Source of the DNA: Heterostelium multicystogenum
Taxonomy: Eukaryota > Evosea > Eumycetozoa > Acytosteliales > Acytosteliaceae
Direction: 5' to 3'
DNA: 64,000 bases
Assembly: GCA_003667245.1 (NCBI GenBank)
Contig: RCNN01000055.1
Coordinates: forward strand, 16,081-80,080
In this document: piece by piece, positions 24,051 through 37,214 of the stretch
Layout: each line of letters begins with the position of its first letter
How positions within the stretch are numbered: the stretch's first letter is position 1
The notes under the pieces: generated by a model
What the model saw: the letters and a program-made list of their open reading frames with translations, nothing else
The model's database searches: none
What the model was told of the DNA's origin: nothing
Program-made: the position numbers and the translations under genes

Positions 24051-27000
24051 TTCAGAATAATGTATATATTGTAATAAACAATAATATGTATAACTTATAA
24101 ATAATAACAATTAAAATGATTTGATTTGATTTGATTTGTTTTGTTTTGTTTTACTTTGTTTTGTTGATTCTGTTTATTATTATTATTTTTTATTAATGTA
24201 TTTGTTGTAGGTACTACTATTGTGGGAAATGAATAGATTAAACAACTTATAATTCTAATCTATTCTATTCTATTCTATATTGTTTTAGATAGAGGTTTGT
24301 TGAATTGGTTTGATTAATTTGTTTAATGAGTTTTTGGTTTTTATAAATAAATAAAAATAGTTTTTATCTTAAATTAATTTACAACTACAAACACACACAA
24401 CCAAACTAACAAACAAACACAACACACAAAATCCAATGCCAATTCAATTGAAAAAAAGTGAATTGTTTAATTGTTGATGTTGTTGTTATTTGTTATTCGT
24501 TTTGAATAGATAATGATGATGTTGTTTATGATTTTGATGTTGATACAAATAAATAATATATAGCCAATAATTTATTTACTTTTGGTAAGATATCTTTTAT
24601 AACTATATTATTTAATTTTCAAAGTAGGAAACTAAATAAAGATAAATGTACCAAAAAGTCTAAAGTTAATGTATAATGTATAATGTATACAGTGAAATGT
24701 AATTTTTATTATTACTAATGATAAATGAAAGGTAACATAAACATTGAATAAAAAAAAATATGTTTAGATTATTTTATAATATATACAATCGAAGAAGAAG
24801 CGATTAATAATATTTATATATTTATTTGATTTTAATTATATGATAGTCTGACTGATTAAATGATTGATTGATTGATATTTATTGGGTTTATAATATTACT
24901 TTCTTGATTCAAGAATATAGATATTTAGAGTGTTGTTTAATAATTTATCTATTATTTGAGGTATAAAAATGTATGTATCTATACTTATATATTCATCTAT
25001 ATCTATATAAATATATTTCTTTTGTATGTATGTATGTATGTATATGTGAATGAATGATTAATTGTTTTTTAATGAAAAGATGATTATATATTATAAATAT
25101 GATAATAATACTTTTATCAAACTTATTATTAACTATCGAATTGATTGATGTTGTGTTGTATGATTAATGTTAATTTGTAGAATGGCTAGTATGTGGTTGA
25201 TTGTAGATTTACAACAAGAGGAGAAAGGTTAAAACTAGCAAAATATACAACAATAATTAAGCAGATATATATATATATAAATAAAATAAATAAATAAAAA
25301 TGAATAATAAATAGTTGGATTGTCTCTTTTAAATGTTGAAATAATAATAACAACAAATAATATCTGTCACAAATGCTATGTACTTATGTTTACAATTGCG
25401 ATTGATTGATTTGACGGATATTACTTATTAAAGTAAGAGAGTGAAATGGAAGAATAGAAGGGAAGGATTAGGAACGGGAGGAAAGGAAAGGATATGGAAA
25501 GTATCAAAACAGAAGTAGTAGAATTAAACTAAATAATCAAATCATAAGTTTGAGGAAACAAAAGTAGCATATCTTAATCAAACCAAGCACTACTATATAA
25601 TATAAATTGACATTATATTTATTTTGGTTTGACATCTGATGAATGTTTTTGTGTTTGTTATTGTTGTTGTTGCTCTTGTTATTGTTGTATTGTTTAGTTG
25701 TTTTGTTTTGATTTGATTTGGTTTGGTGTGGGATGGTGATGGGAATCATCTGATACTGTTTGCCAGGATAAAGAAGCGAAGGAATCAAAAAGAGAAATTG
25801 AATTTACTAATATATTAATTATATTAAATTATAGTATAGTTAAAGTATACTATAGTATAGGTATTAGTATACTCTAGGCACTGTACTATCTCAAATTAAT
25901 ACCTGAATGTTGTTTTTTGATATCTAGAAGTGAGTGTGTGGTTATGTATATTTGTTTTTTCTTATCTGTATCTATTGTTGATTGATTGATTGATTGACTG
26001 ATAATTGTGTTGATTGACATCTATACATAGATTGCCCTGCTGTCATACTCTAATAGACTTGTTTTGTTAATGCTACTACTATATCAACTATTGTCTTAAG
26101 TAATTCAATATCCTAATGTTTTATTGTTTAATTGAATTAAAAGAATGACATCTGTACAAACTCAAATTTCTCTAATCCATGATATACAACTACAATTGAT
26201 CAAATATGATATGTTGTTGATATTTGTTGTAACATTCTTTATATGTTATGTTCATATAATATGAATGCATGAATGTATGTATGGTTGTTATTGGTATTAG
26301 ATTCATTCAATGGTGGGCGAGCATTAATGTATACTCAATGTGCTCAATTTTTGAACATCAACTGGCAGTTCCGATCTGATCTTTGTAGAATGTTATTATA
26401 AAGTGTACAATACACTTATTATTCATTTTGTTGAAGCTATAAAGTGTACAAAAGAAAACAAAACAAAAAAGAGAATGGGACAGTTCCGAAGGTTCTTGTT
26501 CTGAAAGAGGTCAATAAAAGACACAGGCTAACGACGACCCAAATATTTGAAATTTATATATTTTTGTTTTTTGTTTTCATGTATTTATATCAATATTAGT
26601 CAGAGATATTCTTACAATTTGTATATTTATTTTTTAATGAAAACGCTAACTCAGAGAGTAAGTGTAATCAATACTTTGTTGATCTAATGTATTTATATAC
26701 TTATAACTCCTCTACAGATTAAAAAATATTTAACTCAAAATTTCTGATATTGACTTGAACTCAAAAGAGTTTAAAAAGAAATAACAATGGTAAATCAAGT
26801 TTAGTTAATATTATCATAAATGACTTAAAACTGGAAGATGTAAAGCAAGCGAAAATAAACAGAGCAATATTTTATTTTATAGAATCAAAGATACCTGCTA
26901 AAATTTATATAAGCAATACTATCCACTTGTAAGTGTACTACAAATCTCATTTATTTTAGTATTAAATCTAACATAATTTATTTACAGAATAAGAAAGTCA

Positions 27001-27362
27001 GCTCAATAACTAGCACCGACAATAATAATAATAATAGTAATAATAATAATAATTTAATCATATATATTAATGTTTTTACATACATAGATGCAAATAATCA
27101 TGTTAATATTATTTCAGCACGCATAACAGGTATCTACCAAACACTTATTTTTAATACGATTCTGATAAACCGCAATTAGAACAAAAAGATCAACAAATAT
27201 TTATTATCTAAAAGCTCAACAATTATAATAAAAATCAACAAACACAATTTAAATGTATATTTCCTAATTAAATCATACAAACCATGACAATTTGGAATTA
27301 TGGTTTTTTCCACAATTGATATTATGTTATAAATTAATTTTATTTAGTTGTAAAAACAGGAT
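24051..27362. other. 3.3-kb AT-rich intergenic region
   Basis: Simple-sequence rich: GATTT repeats near 24120, TATG repeats near 25030, TTG runs near 25650 and an ATT run near 27030. The only ORF (minus, 25537-25788) is Asn/Lys low complexity. A slightly GC-richer patch at 26310-26550 showed no RNA family I know. No gene supported. Confidence 0.6.
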
Positions 27363-29101
27363 TTATAATAATACAAATATGACTAAAATTACAAATGTAA
27401 ACATCGATGATTGCAATTGGAATCCACTTGAGATGGTTGAGTCGTCACCTGGCTCCTGACCTTCGGTTGTAGCCTGTGAGGTGGTAATAGTTGGATTTGG
27501 CTTGCCAGTTGTTGTAGATGTCGAGGATGTAGTTGTTGAGGTTGTGGTTGGATTGCTGGAGGTAGAGGTGGTTGAGGTTGTGGTTGGATTGCTTGATGTC
27601 GATGAAGTTGTTGGATTGCTGGAGGTAGTAGTAGTTGAGGTAGTTGCTGGATTTCCGGAAGTAGTTGAAGTTGAATCACCATAACCACCAGTATGTTCGA
27701 AATTTACAAGTCCTGCTAAAGCTCCTGTAAATGCTGCGTTGTAGTCGATGGCTGGTTCGTTTTGAACATAGTTGTCACGTGAATCGGAAAAAGATGGATT
27801 TTGTAGTGATGGACCTCCCACCAATGCTCCTAGAAGAGTATAGGTTGTGGCTACTGGATAGTCCATTGTTTGTTGGTTATTGTTGTTAGGATTTGGAAGT
27901 GGATTATGGGCAGCACGGTGGTGTGGAAACTTTGGATAGTTGGTACCGTATCCAATGACGTAGGATTGGGAGTTGGTTGCACACTTTCCGAGTACACAGT
28001 TTACCTGTTCGGTAGCCCATTTAATGGAATTGGTGGTGTTTAAGACGGTTGCTAAGAATGCTCCACCCATTGCATAACGGTTGTTACCCCATTGCCAACC
28101 ATCGGCACTGGACACAACTCCATTGGAATATTTAGCTTGGTTTGACCATGTAGTGAAAATTTGGTTGGCAAGGGTTTGAAGGCTGCTGGAATATTGTGAA
28201 AGATTCGAATCCGACGACAATGACTTGAAAAGCCAACATTGCGGAGGCAGAGTATTTCGAGTCCCAGCTGATTACAGTGCTCCAGATATCACTGAATGAA
28301 CGTGATTGAAGCTTTTGGAGATTGCTAGTCAAGTCTGAGAAATAAGTGGTACCAGTTGCTCTGTTGGTAGCCAAGTACATGAAAATAGAGGCCCAAATTG
28401 CTTCATCTTCGTAACCGGATGATGGATAACCTTGAGCAGTGTCTGGAACTACCATGTTTCCAGCTGGACAGGTTTTAGCGAGAGTGTACAATGACTTGGC
28501 CTTGGTGAGGAGTTGTGCGGAATAAGTTGGGTCGGATTTGGAGAAAGCCATGGAAGCAACTGCCAATGCGGCGGCAGATTGCATAGCAACATCGGTACAT
28601 GGCTTTGTGTTGTCGACAGTGAAAATCTGACGTTGGTAAGTTACATCTGATGGACGGTTCCAGTTGCTGTGAGAATTCATCACGTCAACTTGAGTCACTA
28701 GCTTGTTGGTATCATAGTGGGCATTCATAATCCAATCGGTTCCCCATTTCAAAACGGAAAGATATTCATTTTGCAAATGGCATTTATCGACGATATTGCT
28801 CTCAAACTGGACATAGGACCAGCCAAGAGTTGTCAATACGTAGGAAAGTGGGAAAGGTAAACTTGATATAGTCTCCAGCATCGAAATAACCACCGGACAG
28901 GTCAATACCAAGTGATTGTCCATCATTGAGAACGGAGTCTCCACGCCAGGGGACATCGTTATCTGGAAGCTTTCCGGCTCTTTGTGCCTTGTAGAACATC
29001 AAAGATGAATACAATGGAACACAATAATCGACACCATTTTGGGCAAAACTTAATGATACAAATACAAATAATAATACAATTGATAATAATATAATTTTCA
29101 T
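27363..29101 (-). CDS. GH9 endo-1,4-beta-glucanase (cellulase), probably GPI-anchored
   Basis: Secreted cellulase, inverting mechanism, likely acting on the stalk/spore cellulose made during development. The start MKIILLSIVLLFVFVSLSFAQ is a classical signal peptide. GH9 landmarks in order: VDYCVPLYSSLMFYKAQRAG, VPWRGDSVLNDG, GGYFDAGDYIKF (catalytic-base Asp region), DVMNSHSNWNRP, NNRYAMGGAF, the HHRAAHNP histidine motif and NEPAIDYNAAFTGALAGL with the catalytic Glu/Asp pair. A Thr/Ser/Asn/Pro linker of about 75 residues follows, then a final hydrophobic tail (MFTFVILVIFVLL) with nothing after it, which fits a GPI-attachment signal; no cellulose-binding module is visible. Two single-base frame changes, near 28858 (CCC run) and 28222, both an extra base, interrupt an otherwise complete domain. 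Confidence 0.92.
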
Positions 29102-31774
29102 TGTTTTGATTTCTATTCGGTAATAATACAGTTAATATAAATACAAAAGTTAATAATTATTTAGAAATACAAATAGAAATACAAGTATATATATATAAAT
29201 ATTTATTATATATTATATATATTTATAGGATTATCTTTAAATTTAAATCTTAAGATATGGAAAGTAATTGATTTGGAATGGATAGCTTTTATAGTGATTT
29301 GTAAATCCAGAAATACACCAATATTTCTGAGAAGGGTGATGCGGCAATCCTGTTGGATAAAATGGATTTCAGTTTAAAGGAATGAACAAAAGTGGTTTGG
29401 GTATACTTTGGTTTGAAAGATTAAAGTAGTAGTTGCTAAAATTGTCTTGTAGGTAGATCGATTGAAACCAACACCATTACACTGTCACTACAAATATACC
29501 TTTTATATATAATTTATTATTAGGTACTCAATGGAGACCAACCAACTTACTAACGAACTACCAACCAAATAATAGCAAATTCAATATATCAGAGATATAG
29601 AACAACACTACCAAGTGGGTAGGTATGTGGGTATGAATTGGTAAGTGCAGATTGAATGATTCAGTTTGAAACAAAACTAAATTAAACAGCTGAGCTTAGT
29701 TTGGATTCCATTTATTATAACGACTGGAAGAATTTAATTACCTTGTGTGGCTCTTTTGGTAGATACAACATGATATGATACAACATGATTTTAAATATGA
29801 TGGTGTGGATTTGATTTTGTGGATTCAATGAAATCACTTTATTTAAGTAGTACTATTTATTGAATGTAATCATAATAAGAAGAAACGACTGGTATTTGAA
29901 TTATATTATTATTATTATGATTAGAGACATATGTTAGATGGATCTCAATAGCTCACTCACAATAAATTCACTTATAACTCACTCCAACTATCCACTGAGT
30001 GGGAGTGTTGTTGAGTGAGGGAATGAAAGGATGGGAGGGAAGTGGGGAGATGTTTATTGTTTCGAAACTCATAACAGCTCTATACACAATCAAAAGGGTT
30101 TATTATATTAGGTTATTAATTTCCAATTTTATTAATAATTAATTGTTGTTTGATGATGGCGAACACTACCCAAACTACACCATTACTACATATATATTCG
30201 ACAGGTATGATTTACAAAATATTAATTGAATGACACTTGATTAAGACAAAATTAAATCATAATTAAACAGTTATTGTAACACAAGGCAGCTGAGAAGCAG
30301 ATAAACACCAATCACCATTGCATCATTTAGTGTTTCAGACCGACTGACTGACTGACTGAACATATCGACCATACAGTCATACCGACCTAATTACTCAACA
30401 ACAATAACAACAATAACAAACAACCAATCAATTTATTATTATTAATTTTTTAATTTTAATTTTATTTATTTTATCGACCACATCTTCATCAGTATTAAAT
30501 ACTTTTTGCTTAGTAGTTGTTAACAAGAAAGTGAGATTGGATTATTCAACTCAACAAAAACAACAACAACACCTTACCTTAGACTCATACCCATACAATA
30601 CAATAAAATACAATACAAATAATAGTCGTTATCCAATCCATCAATAACGTCTTCCTTTCTTCCTTCCTTTTCAAAAATAATAATACCATCAATATTTGAT
30701 GTAAAGAAAAGTAACCGACACACGACGATGAAAAGTAATATTAATAGTAATAGTGTGTGTGTTGTGTTTTTGTGTGTGTTGTGGTGTTAATATTGGCACT
30801 AACACTTAAATTTTTGATCTTAAAAATAAAATGGTTTTTGTGCACCAAAACTGTTGGGGTTGTGTAATTGTTGTTGACAATAACAATAATTGGTTTGATT
30901 TGTGTTATGTTGTGCTGTGTTCTAAAGTTAGGATATAAATGAAACAATACTATTACTTGTTATATATCTAAATTACTAGTTCTACAAAGATGATAATCTA
31001 TTATTAAAACATGATGATCAAGGTTATAAATAGTTTCAAATAGTCAAACCTGATTGTAGTTCTATTTATACTTAATATCTATCTATCTATTTGTGATTAA
31101 GGTAAATCAGGCTAATCTAAGTTGCGAGATATTATATTAAAATAGGATCAATCAACAAACGATATGAATGTGAATGAGTAGAGTTGGTGAACCCATGTTA
31201 TTGTTTAAAGTTCTTGTAAAGAATCAACTAACTATCAAAGTTCAATGTTGATCACCTTGCTAGCCAAATGGGATGAATGGATAGATTTATCATATATATG
31301 ATTGATTCAATGTTGAAGGTAGATGAATTGTTAAAACAATAAAAATATGTATACATACATGATTGTTGTTTATCTATTTAAATTAACTTTGATAAAATGA
31401 AGGTAAATAAGGTAAATCAATCAAACTACAAATATGACAACCAAACTAACAAAACAGTTAGTTTTTACTGATTGGAATGTCTTATTTTCAAACAAAACCC
31501 ATTTAAAGATTAAATGGGTCGTTTTACTCTTAATAACATAAATATCTTCATGAATTCCACTATAAGATCTTTTTATTTTACACAATTATATCATCATGAT
31601 GAGTGGTTTGAATGTTTTTTTTGATCATGAAACACACACAAAATTTGATTGATATTGTCATTATTATTTTAATTTCTTTTAAAGATGATAATGTAATATT
31701 GGAATGTCGGATAAATGGAGACAATAATAAACCATGGGACAAGCTTATTAAGTACTATGAATTACCTTTGCTCT
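29102..31774. other. 2.7-kb AT-rich intergenic region
   Basis: Upstream region of the cellulase gene and 3' flank of THG1. It has (GACT)4 near 30342-30356, ATTATT runs and no coding sequence that I trust. The ORF at 30741-30947 (minus) lies on a GTGTGT/TTGTG tract and is rejected. Confidence 0.6.
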
Positions 31775-31883
31775 AAAGTGATCACATAGTGTGAGGTTCT
31801 TTGATTCAAGGAGAGAAAAACTCCCTCCAGAGAATGGTCTACGCAGCAGCAAGGCTACAAAGTCCAAACTTCGCAATCACTTT
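31775..31883 (-). ncRNA. candidate structured small RNA with upstream DUSE
   Basis: A 109-nt island bounded by a perfect 8-bp terminal stem (AAAGTGAT at 31775-31782 with ATCACTTT at 31876-31883). Read on the minus strand it holds two internal hairpins, AAGT-TTGG-ACTT and GGAGGGAG...CTCTCC, in a strongly AT-rich setting. On the same strand TCCCATAA lies at 31941-31948, about 65 nt upstream of the 5' end. This fits the dictyostelid upstream element (A/T)CCCA(C/T)AA used by spliceosomal, snoRNA and class I RNA genes. It does not match any snRNA or snoRNA that I can recall. No T-run follows, as expected for a Pol II unit. Confidence 0.4.
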
Positions 31884-31940
31884 GAATTTGGTCAAAATAC
31901 AAAAGAAATTTTTCATATTTTTTCGTTTTTTCATTGATTA

Positions 31941-31948
31941 TTATGGGA
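31941..31948 (-). promoter_or_regulatory. DUSE-like element (TCCCATAA)
   Basis: Exact match to the consensus WCCCAYAA of the dictyostelid upstream sequence element, on the minus strand, correctly spaced before the structured island at 31883-31775. It is short, so chance cannot be excluded. Confidence 0.4.
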
Positions 31949-31994
31949 ACAAATAAATATATCTATAAACAAGGATTTTGTTTATTTGTTTTGG

Positions 31995-32979
31995 TTAGTT
32001 TTTCAAAATATCTGGATTTCTCTTTCCAAAATGTGTCGGATATAATATCGATGTGCTCGGTGACCAAAACGCTTCTTTTGCTTGATGAACAGGCTGATTG
32101 GTTCGGGTGTCGATGCGCTCCTCTGCTACCATCTTCCGGTAGATGACGCTACCCTTGCGGTACATCTGCGCCAGATTGTTGTAGTTGATGCCAAATCTTG
32201 TAAAGAGAATTTCATTCTTTGTTCGGCGAGGGTGCCTCGCAGATCCATTTCTGCCTCGGCTGGCGTTCTTCCGCCTGGAAGAACCAATGCCCAGTATGCT
32301 GTATTATATAAATTATGATGTGAGTGTCTGCTTGTCTCCAACTCAGGTAATCTCGTAGATTCTGATCGGATGGATAACAAACGGCACGGCTGTCGAAAGT
32401 AGGTGGATATTTCAAATCGACTTGCTCGCCGAAATACTCTTTCCAACGGTATACGAACTGACTTGAGAAATAGCTGACAATCGAAGAAGTTATCTTACTT
32501 TCTCTTCTTTCAAACAGCGTACATTGCTTTTTCAATACAAAACTTTAAAGATTGTTTGTTTGTTTTCCATGAATATAATAATATAATAAAAATGATAAGA
32601 AAGAATCAAAAATGTTAATCACTCAATTGAGCTGAGTTGTACTGGTACTGTATATGGATGGATTATTGCCATCATCATCATCCTATTATGAGCATTCCAT
32701 CCAATGCAACAACAGTTGAGCAGATTCAATTCGATTATATACCTATATTCATCACTTTCACCAATGCAATAACAATATCGGTAAAACTCTTTACACACTT
32801 CGAGGGCACAACGATTCAATTAGATTGAGACCTCGGTCATCGTTTGGCTTAGCATAGTCGTGTTTCTGTGTGAATTTGTGGAAGCCTCTACCGTCCACTC
32901 TGACCACGATCCAAACATTCGGAAGCAGGTTGTCGGGCTGCTCAAATGCCTTTACATATTCATATTTACTATTTGCCAT
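31995..32979 (-). CDS. thg1: tRNA-His guanylyltransferase
   Basis: Adds the 5' G(-1) to tRNA-His by reverse (3'-5') polymerisation. Minus-strand exons 32979-32743 and 32542-31995, with an intron of 200 nt (GTATAT...TTAAAG). Start MANSKYEYVKAFEQPDNLLP is the classical THG1 N-terminus. It is followed by NVWIVVRVDGRGFHKF (metal-binding Asp/Gly), HDYAKPNDDR, GESDEYSFVL across the splice, ERRESKITSSIVSYFSSQF, YPPTFDSRAVCYPS, LSWRQADTHHNNLYNTAYW and DLRGTLAEQKNEILF. The end reads IDIISDTFWKERNPDILKN. At least five single-base frame changes are required, so exact residues there are uncertain. Motifs survive on both sides of each, which argues for a functional gene with a poor consensus sequence. Confidence 0.88.
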
Positions 32980-33191
32980 ATTATAATAATCAGATCAAAC
33001 TCTGTGTGTTTTGTATCTATTTGATGCTTAAGGAGACTTTTGACATGTAAAAAAAAAATTAAAAAAAAAGATGTGTGCCACAGCATTTCTGATCATTTGT
33101 ATTCTTCGTTTTTTCACACCCTATTATTGATCACAGTAATACCTTATCAATTCATAGAAATAGATTATCAGTATCCTATTATAGCAATAAA

Positions 33192-34574
33192 ATGATGGTA
33201 ACAGATGTTTATACAATATTTATAGAACTTCATCAACTTCTACATCCAGAGGTAGGTTTATCTTTATCTTTTTCCCATCATCTATTTCGTAGTTGAGTAT
33301 AGTTCTAGTAGTCTAGTCATTCACCCCACATGATCGATCAAGTGCCGAATGGAAGACTATTAATGATAGATGAATGGGTGCATCAATTCGTTTAAACGAA
33401 TCATCATGAATACTAATCATCATTCTATCTCTATGAATATTATGATCAACTCATCTTGATAATGATATAATACAGTTGCATTGAATAACAACAATAATAG
33501 CAATAATAATGGATTGAATAGATATAATAATACACCATTGGTTGGACCATCGGCAGTAGCAGCATCAGCATCGATTTTAAATAGCAATTACTCGACTTTG
33601 AATCAAAAGCAATTTCAAAAGATTAAGGAGAAACGTGATGCTCAAGCAAAATTGTTGAAGGAAGAGGCGGGGAGAGAAAGTTCACAGAGGCCAACAAGGT
33701 CTCTATCGACCCATTGAGCTTCGAAGAAGCCCTCCAAAATTTGAAGGACAAGCTGCAAAAGTAACAAGGTTGTCTATGCAGCACATTTGGCCACACTCTT
33801 CAAGAAGGTACAAACCTTGGAGCAGTTGGAAGAGGCCATCCTCTTTTACAAGTCGATTCGTAATGACCAACCATCATACTTTAACAGCGCACACATCTCC
33901 AGATCTACTACGCCAATCGACCGTGTCAGCCAATGGCAAATCTGGTCTGAAGTTTTGATCAACACCCACACCTTCCAGATTTTCCCATCACAGACCATCA
34001 TCGCCAGACTATCTACCAGCTCTTGCGTGCCGATCAACTCGATGCCGCCGTCAAGTTGATGAAGGTACACCTCCAGCGTCAGACAATGTCGAATCTCTTC
34101 ATGTCCACCGTTGCCAAGGGTTTGAAGAACTCTGGACACGTCGCTTCCGTCGTCCCATTCTTGTCCGAGTTGAAGAAAGCCGTAGAGGAGCCAATCAACA
34201 TTGGAGAATATCTTTTAAAGACTGTATTGCGTGATTCCATCATCAACAACACTGTCCAATCCACATTGGAGACACTTGACAGCTATGTATTTCTACCTTT
34301 GGACAAGGTAGGTGTGTCCACAGTACACGCTGCCATCATCGCTTCCGGTAACAACCAACACCGTCTCATTCCACAAATCAACCAATCCAAGGTTGCCACA
34401 CTCGAGGACGCCGCCAAACAATTTGGAGCACAATACCAGCTCGCCACCCCAGAGAACCAACAACAACTTCAACAAAATCTTGAGAAATTCTTTAGTCAAT
34501 CAATACCAGAGACTTTCAAACAATCATTTAACCAAGCTGCCACCTCAAAGCCATCACTTGAACAAGATGCCTAA
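33192..34574 (+). CDS. hypothetical, probably mitochondrial, helical-repeat protein
   Basis: Not assigned to a family. The main exon runs from 33476 to TAA 34574 after a GTAGGT...TACAG intron (33252-33475). The upstream coding exon reads CLYNIYRTSSTSTSR into VALNNNN, a basic Ser/Thr/Tyr-rich stretch like a mitochondrial presequence, but the true start is unclear because another frame change seems to fall near 33190. The middle part reads FTEANKVSIDPLSFEEALQN, then AAHLATLFKKVQTLEQLEEA, then LLRADQLDAAVKLMKVHL. The last 180 residues are amphipathic helices (VASVVPFLSELKKAVEEP, LEDAAKQFGAQYQL) reminiscent of TPR/PPR-type repeats. At least three single-base frame changes (about 33680, 33765, 34015) are needed. 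Confidence 0.6.
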
Positions 34575-34721
34575 ACTACATTAATATAACCTCAAAACAA
34601 ATCCTTTCATATTACTTCTAATACAAAACTAAAACTAAAACTAAAACTATTAACTATATCTAAATTAGACTATTCTCTATTGATTGATTACAGATTAATA
34701 GTAATCTGCTTGTAAATTGGT

Positions 34722-36719
34722 TTATTTCTTTAAATCGATTCTAAATGGTTTCAGATGTTTAATTGCTCCATCCATCGTTAATTTAATGTTTCCAGTTAAA
34801 TTAATGGTTGTTGAAGTTGATTCCGGAATTTGTTCCAATGAAATTGTATTTGGTTGACTTGATTCTGTTGTTTTCGGAGTCGATGTTGTTGTTGTTGTTG
34901 TTGCTTCGGTTGGTTCAGTTGTCGACATTTCATTTCGATAGTTTGTATAGGTAGTTTCACCTATGATCTGTATTTTCATATGTTTAGATATTGTTTGAAA
35001 CACATCTTTAAAGCCTGTTTTTCCAATTCGGTTATTTGATAGGTTGATGTTTGTGAATGGAGTGGTTTTTCTTTCGAGTAAATGTAAGAGAGTCTTTGAG
35101 CATCGATTGTCTATTTGGTTGGACTGTAGAATGAGTTGTTCGACACAGCTCCTTTGTAATGCAGTTGAGAGATATTCGAATCCTTCATTGCAAACCCTGT
35201 TGAATGATATGTCCAGTGATTTTAGTGCTGGATGGTTGATAAGCGACTTTGCCAGTCTTTTTGTGCCTGGAATGTCAAGCGAATTGTAGCTGACATCGAG
35301 GTTCTGTAGCTGCTGCCCTGAGGCAGATCTTAAATAGGATCCCAGTGTCTTTGCACTGCTCTCACTGATATTGTTCTTGGAGAGATTGAGCGAATGTAAA
35401 GGTCCAAAGTTGACAGTGGTTCTTGTGTTGAGGGTGATGCGGTTTTCTCGGAGGCTGAGTGATTGGAGTCCTGCATATGGTAGTGTTACAATCATGGAGT
35501 ATAGCTCATTGTCATCTATTGAGTTATTTGAAAGATCTAGCTCCACCAATGAGAATGACTGTCTTGCTTCGCCAACAAAATGTAGTAACTTTCGAATCCA
35601 CATACCAATTTGATTAGCTCCATTCTTTGAAAGCCGGAGCTTTCGAAGTGCCAATAGTTGTCGTGTTTCAAAGAGGCCGACAAGGATTTCAAGCTCTCCG
35701 CTGTCAATGGGCTCAGATATGTAAAGACTCTCAAGACTATGGCAATTCGGCAACGAGAATACAAAGAATGAGTGGAGTGGCTGCGCATAGAGACCTACGT
35801 TTTTAAGAGTGAGCGATTTCAGCTGACTTGGTAGTTTCAACTGGTCCTCAGAGTGTGTACTGCTGACATCGATGAAGCTTAGTGGGTATCCTTTGATGAC
35901 CACACTTTGGAGGTTCTGACAACTCCGAAGGGCTTGGCTCATGAAAGTGTAGATGTAACTATTGAATAGGTGCTTGCTCACACCGATCGACTGGTATGCG
36001 CCAGCATTTACAAATGCAATCGATCGCAAGGAAGAGAAGTCATTCTCCAGCCTATGTACAAAGTTTCCGAAGTATAGGTTTGAGACGAAGTGATATTTAG
36101 ATCGGTGAAATAAATGGTAATTGAGTGTACAAAACTGTCTGAAGTCTTTCTCCAAAGTCTATTTACAGCCCTGAAGCTCCTATGACATTCTTCAACTACC
36201 ATGCCAATAATATATTTCTGAATGATAATAGGTAATACTCTTGGGCCGCCGACTGAGTTAATCTCTTGTGTCGAACTTCCACCATCTTTATTACTTGATA
36301 AAGACGAACTTAAATCGTAGTTTCTGTTTTGTTTGATTGTAATCTCCTCTTTAAAGCTAACATTCTTACTACTACTACTACTACTACTACTGCTACTGCT
36401 ACTACTGTTTCTACTCTTATGAGTTGACTTTGTAGGTGAAGATACAATTGGGATGACAATTGTATTCTTTTTAACTTTCTTCAATGGTGGTTGAGCAATT
36501 TCATCTTCTTTTGTTTGTGATTGTAAAGGGTGTTGTTGCTTATAGTTCTTATTCTGTTTTTTGAGCAAACAAAGATGAAGATGTATTACTACTACTATTA
36601 GTAGAATTAGTAGATGTTGTTGTTGTTGTCGTTGTTGTCGTTGATGTTGGATCACTTATGTTATTATTATTATTATTATTATTATTTGGTTTTCTATTAA
36701 TATTATAGTTCTTATTCAT
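34722..36719 (-). CDS. RNI-type leucine-rich repeat protein with F-box-like N-terminus
   Basis: Protein of about 665 residues starting MNKNYNINRKPNNNNN. It opens with Asn, Thr and Ser homopolymers and a basic patch (LKKVKKNTIVIPIV). At about 36240-36100 comes a segment reading LPIIIQKYIIGMVVEECHRS and AVNRLWRKTSDSF, which resembles the F-box-like start of many dictyostelid LRR proteins. About nine ribonuclease-inhibitor type repeats follow (LVELDLSNNSIDDNELYSMI, LHSLNLSKNNISESSAKTL, LKSLDISFNRVCNEGFEYL, NINLSNNRIGKTGFKDVF), then a Thr-rich tail ending RIDLKK. Frame changes near 36555 and 36110. Probably a protein-interaction scaffold or ubiquitin-ligase adaptor; partner unknown. Confidence 0.82.
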
Positions 36720-37214
36720 AGTTATAATAATCAAACAAAGTTAGTTATATCATTTTTCACATCCAATGTAGATGATTTGTGGTTGATGCATGTTAATTCT
36801 GTCTATTATATGATGCTGCAAACAAGGAAGTAACGTTATTAAGATGCATTAAGTGACATTAATGTTTGTTAATTTTATTAGTGTGGGGTGGGGTTGTTGT
36901 TCAACAAAAAAACTTAAATTCATGGAGACCAACACATTCCAAAAAGTGAAAAAATTATTATGTCATTGCTTTTCGTAGAGTTAGTGAGAGCGCTCTGTTC
37001 TCTTCTTCTGTCAGCAACAATAACATTGAGATTTTTAGTTTGTTTTTTAATGTTTTTTTTTTTAATATTATTGTGTGTGTCAAACAATTAGCAGAGAGGG
37101 TATTCATATTTTTTATTTTTTCATAAAATAGTCGAATTTATTAGTTGTATTGTATCATAATAGATAGATAGATTTAATATATTACATATACATAGATAGA
37201 TACAGAGAGCAAAG
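36720..37214. other. divergent promoter region
   Basis: About 0.5 kb between the LRR gene (-) and the ACP gene (+). T-rich tracts near 37050 and ATAGATAGAT repeats just before the ACP start. No RNA or coding gene seen. Confidence 0.6.

Noticed and set aside
25537..25788. 83-residue minus-strand ORF
   Set aside because: Asn/Lys/His simple sequence over TTG repeats; no start context or homologue recalled.
26310..26560. GC-richer patch considered as an snRNA, SRP or RNase P RNA
   Set aside because: No diagnostic motif, no stable terminal stem and no DUSE on either strand.
30741..30947. 68-residue minus-strand ORF
   Set aside because: Generated by a GTGTGT/TTGTG tract; composition is His/Thr/Asn with no structure.
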